Of a stretch of 8,725 nucleotides of DNA, positions 6,630 through 8,725 are shown in pieces. The position numbers and the translations under genes were made by a program. Numbering within the stretch: the stretch's first letter is position 1; the number at the start of each line of letters is the position of its first letter. The DNA is from JAEUKQ01 sp964414755 (GTDB taxonomy: Bacteria > Pseudomonadota > Alphaproteobacteria > JAEUKQ01), in contig CAYPXH010000051.1 of assembly GCA_964414755.1 (NCBI GenBank), positions 1-8,725 on the forward strand, written 5' to 3'. The notes under the pieces are model-generated. The model was not told the origin of the DNA and did no database searches. It worked only from the letters and a program-made list of their open reading frames with translations.

Positions 6630-7172
6630 ATGACCAAACTTATTTATCATGTAGCCTGCACATTAGATGGTTTTATTGCCGATATTCAGGGTGATTGTCC
6701 CGCAAACCTTTTCCCCACAAGTGGCGATCATATAGCCGATTTTCTTCAGCATATTAACAAGTATCGATTGGTTTTGATGGGGGGTAATACGTATCGTTAC
6801 GGGTTTAAGTTTGGATTGCAGCCTGGCCAACCGGCGTATCAGGGTTTAAAACATTATATTTTTTCGCGGCGTTTAAACTTTGTCTCGAATGCTGATGTTC
6901 AGCTGATTACAACCGATGCTATTGCCTATATTCGGTACTTGAAGCAACAAGAGCAGGGGGATATTTGGTTATGTGGTGGCGGGCAATTGGCTGGCCAGTT
7001 ATTGCATGAACAATTGATTGATCAATTGCGTCTTAAAATTAACCCAAGCTTGGCTGGTTGCGGGATATATTTATTTGGGAACAAAATCAACATCCCAAAA
7101 TTTCTGCGCCTGAAGCATAGTAAATCGTACGCAAGTGGGGTTGTTTTAAATGATTATGACTTGTCCTATTAG
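6630..7172 (+). CDS. dihydrofolate reductase-like protein (RibD C-terminal domain family)
   Basis: From the ATG at 6630 the protein is 180 residues, normal for the stand-alone RibD_C/DHFR-like family (YyaP/YwjB type). The landmarks are TLDGFIA at 11-17, LMGGNTY at 49-55, GGGQLAGQLL at 116-125 (nucleotide-binding loop) and KINP at 136-139. The fold binds NAD(P)H in known relatives, but these short proteins are mostly uncharacterised. A longer frame reaches back to a GTG at 6564. Its extra 22 residues do not look like family sequence, and GAAAGA (6617-6622) sits 7 nt before the ATG, so the shorter start is preferred. It is separated from the hydrolase gene by 130 bp and may have its own promoter. 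Its TAG stop overlaps the stop of the converging channel gene. Confidence 0.85.
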   Translation: MTKLIYHVACTLDGFIADIQGDCPANLFPTSGDHIADFLQHINKYRLVLMGGNTYRYGFKFGLQPGQPAYQGLKHYIFSRRLNFVSNADVQLITTDAIAYIRYLKQQEQGDIWLCGGGQLAGQLLHEQLIDQLRLKINPSLAGCGIYLFGNKINIPKFLRLKHSKSYASGVVLNDYDLSY

Positions 7173-8035
7173 GTGTCGTGTTTTTTAGAAAACTCGGGCG
7201 ATCGTTTATTTAAAGATTCCTGTAATATATCTATTTGTTTGCGAATATCTTCTAGTTGTTGGTGTGTTTTTGCTTCTGCCAAGGCAGTTTTTTGTTTTAT
7301 TTCTTGCTGTTCAATTTTGTCGCTGTCCTGCTGGGCGCTGCGCATAGCGTCAACAATAATACCTATAAACAGATTTAAAACGGCAAAAGTTGTAATAATA
7401 ATAAAAGGCACAAACACAATCCAAGCCCAAGGAAATATAGCCATGGTTGGCCGAACAATTCCCATCGACCAACTTTCAAGTGTCATAATTTGAAAAAGTG
7501 TATAAGCAGATTTGCCAATTGACCCAAACCATTCTTGCATATTGGCATCGGCATGCCCGCCAAATAGCTTAGTGGTTAGAACGGCGGTAACATAATAAAT
7601 AATCCCCAAAACCCCAATAACCGATGCCATGCCAGGAATAGCATGCCCCAAAGCGGTTATAACACGTCGCATCTGCGGGACAACGGATAATAATCGTAAA
7701 ACCCTTAAAATACGCAAAGCCCGTAAAACAGATAAAGAGCCACTGTTGGGAATCCACGAAATGGTAACAATCACCAGGTCAAAAACATTCCAGACCGAGC
7801 GAAAAAAACCGATGCCATAAGCCAAAAATCGTAAAATAAGTTCGATAGTAAAAACAATTAAAATGACGTTATCAATCAGTGAGAGAGCTGAACCGATCGC
7901 TAGATAAATGGAATGGTCTGTTTCAAGCCCCAGGGTAATAGCATTAATTAAAATAAGTGCCGTAATCATTCTATTCAGATACGGGTGGTCAATAAAACGT
8001 GCTAATGCTTGCCGCCAGGCTGGTAAGTTATGCAT
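7169..8035 (-). CDS. voltage-gated sodium channel, NaChBac/BacNav family
   Basis: The 288-residue protein is a single six-helix channel subunit that would assemble as a tetramer in the inner membrane. Helices S1-S3 lie near 20-37, 47-71 and 81-95. S4 (about 103-118) has arginines at 105, 108, 111 and 114 at three-residue spacing, the gating charges. The S4-S5 linker VVPQMRR is followed by S5 (135-159), the pore, and S6 (200-230). The selectivity filter TLESWSM (185-191) has Glu187 and is identical to the NavAb/NavMs filter, so it predicts Na+ selectivity. A polar heptad-like tail (about 235-275) fits the C-terminal coiled coil. A TTG at 8038 extends the frame one codon, but the ATG at 8035 with AAAGGG 8 nt upstream is the better start. 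No neighbouring gene suggests flagellar or pH-homeostasis partners. Confidence 0.95.
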   Translation of the reverse strand: MHNLPAWRQALARFIDHPYLNRMITALILINAITLGLETDHSIYLAIGSALSLIDNVILIVFTIELILRFLAYGIGFFRSVWNVFDLVIVTISWIPNSGSLSVLRALRILRVLRLLSVVPQMRRVITALGHAIPGMASVIGVLGIIYYVTAVLTTKLFGGHADANMQEWFGSIGKSAYTLFQIMTLESWSMGIVRPTMAIFPWAWIVFVPFIIITTFAVLNLFIGIIVDAMRSAQQDSDKIEQQEIKQKTALAEAKTHQQLEDIRKQIDILQESLNKRSPEFSKKHDT

Positions 8036-8043
8036 CAAAACAA

Positions 8044-8049
8044 CCCTTT
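8044..8049 (-). promoter_or_regulatory. ribosome-binding site of the sodium channel gene
   Basis: On the minus strand this reads AAAGGG, 8 nt before the ATG at 8035 and 5 nt before the alternative TTG at 8038. The spacing and codon preference favour the ATG. Confidence 0.6.
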
Positions 8050-8071
8050 AAGTAATTATATTGATAGCAAG

Positions 8072-8100
8072 ATTAATAAATCGGTCTTGATTTTTGTCAA
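8072..8100 (-). promoter_or_regulatory. candidate sigma70-type promoter of the sodium channel gene
   Basis: On the minus strand a perfect TTGACA -35 box (8100-8095) is followed, after 17 bp, by ATTAAT (8077-8072), a 4-of-6 match to the -10 box. It lies 36 bp upstream of the channel ATG, in the divergent region shared with the acetyltransferase gene. Confidence 0.45.
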
Positions 8101-8139
8101 CGGCACTTTATTCCTTAAGGTTTGGGAGGAAACATCATC

Positions 8140-8144
8140 AAGGA
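8140..8144 (+). promoter_or_regulatory. ribosome-binding site that selects the GTG start at 8153
   Basis: AAGGA lies 8 nt before GTG at 8153. This is the best ribosome-binding site in the frame and places the start immediately before the first GNAT-like residues. Confidence 0.6.
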
Positions 8145-8152
8145 TAGCAACA

Positions 8153-8668
8153 GTGAATCAGAATTTTATTATACGTCAGGAACAGCCAGAAGATATTCAA
8201 GCAGTAGCAAAGGTTATCAAAGAGGCTTTTGCCAATAAAACTTATAGCAAACAAAGGGAGCATCTAATTGTTGATGAATTGCGTAAAACGCAAAAGTTGT
8301 TTTTATCAATGGTAGCAGTTCAAGAAGACGAAGTTGTTGGCTACGCCGCTTTTTCACCGGTGCTGATTAATGGATATTTTAACGGGTGGTATGGATTAGG
8401 CCCAATTGCCGTTCTACCAACTTTTCAACATCAAGGTATTGGTGGCGCGTTAATCAGAGCGGGGCTTATTGAAATGAAGTACAGAAAGACAAGGGGGGTA
8501 GTATTCATTGATCAGCTTAATTACCGCAATTACTATCGTCTTTTGGGTTTCCGGCTTCTCGAGCACTCTTTTGCAAGCAAGATAAGGGGGGCGGTTCTGG
8601 TAGCTCCTTTTATACAGCCTATAACAATTGGGAGAGTGTCTTATGACAAGGCTTTTTTTATTAAATAA
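8153..8668 (+). CDS. GNAT-family N-acetyltransferase (YhbS/COG3153-like)
   Basis: From GTG 8153 the protein is 171 residues, the usual GNAT length. It starts with the typical strand FIIRQEQPEDI. Motif A is GLGPIAVLP (81-89) followed by QHQGIGGAL (92-100), whose Q-x-x-G-x-G core binds the acetyl-CoA pyrophosphate. YYRLLGF (127-133) is the motif-B region, and the order resembles YhbS-like members. These transfer an acetyl group from acetyl-CoA to an amine, and the acceptor here is unknown. The frame is open back to an ATG at 8030, but that start lies within the first codons of the divergent channel gene. The 41 added residues also do not look like a GNAT N terminus, so the GTG is preferred. The coding region is complete, ending 57 bp before the window edge. 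Confidence 0.85.
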   Translation: MNQNFIIRQEQPEDIQAVAKVIKEAFANKTYSKQREHLIVDELRKTQKLFLSMVAVQEDEVVGYAAFSPVLINGYFNGWYGLGPIAVLPTFQHQGIGGALIRAGLIEMKYRKTRGVVFIDQLNYRNYYRLLGFRLLEHSFASKIRGAVLVAPFIQPITIGRVSYDKAFFIK

Positions 8669-8725
8669 TTGTCAGCCATAATTTAGCCACAATTGAGTGG
8701 ATGATGAGGGTGAGTTGGGTGTGTA

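Noticed and set aside
8030..8152. 41-residue N-terminal extension of the acetyltransferase
   Set aside because: It begins inside the divergent channel gene and does not look like a GNAT N terminus. The GTG at 8153 has a better ribosome-binding site.

Overview
The window is AT-rich bacterial DNA, most likely from a Gram-negative proteobacterium. Support comes from the Gfa-family zinc protein, a Sec-type signal peptide on a predicted periplasmic protein, an adenine/adenosine deaminase of proteobacterial style, and a CCA-encoding tRNA end with discriminator G. An alphaproteobacterium is a reasonable guess, but nothing here fixes the taxon. A run of 100 Ns flanked by identical 55-bp ends shows that this is a draft scaffold.

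Layout. The first 14 bases look like the 3' end of a tRNA, probably tRNA-Ser. A small Gfa-like zinc protein (262-660, +) follows. It converges on a four-helix DUF21/CBS/CorC-type membrane transporter (833-2119, -). A divergent intergenic region with the assembly gap (2120-2581) separates this from a run of same-strand genes. These are an exported S41-like serine peptidase (2582-3733), a BtrH_N/DUF4872 protein with an apparent Cys-His-Asp triad (3792-4790), an adenine/adenosine deaminase (4858-5904), and an isochorismatase-like cysteine hydrolase (5945-6499). After a longer gap comes a RibD-C/DHFR-like reductase (6630-7172). Its stop codon overlaps that of a NaChBac-type voltage-gated sodium channel (7169-8035, -). 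Divergent from the channel is a GNAT acetyltransferase (8153-8668, +). The last 57 bases hold no recognisable feature.

How the genes may work together. The four genes from 2582 to 6499 are spaced 40-67 bp apart with no obvious terminator between them, so they may be co-transcribed. Three are small-molecule or amide/acyl chemistry enzymes (BtrH-like, deaminase, cysteine hydrolase) and the first is exported. No shared pathway can be read from the sequence. The other genes look like unrelated housekeeping or accessory functions. I see no phage, transposase, CRISPR array or toxin-antitoxin pair. The least understood part is the S41-like/BtrH-DUF4872 pair. Several start codons were moved from the longest possible ORF on the basis of ribosome-binding sites and family length.
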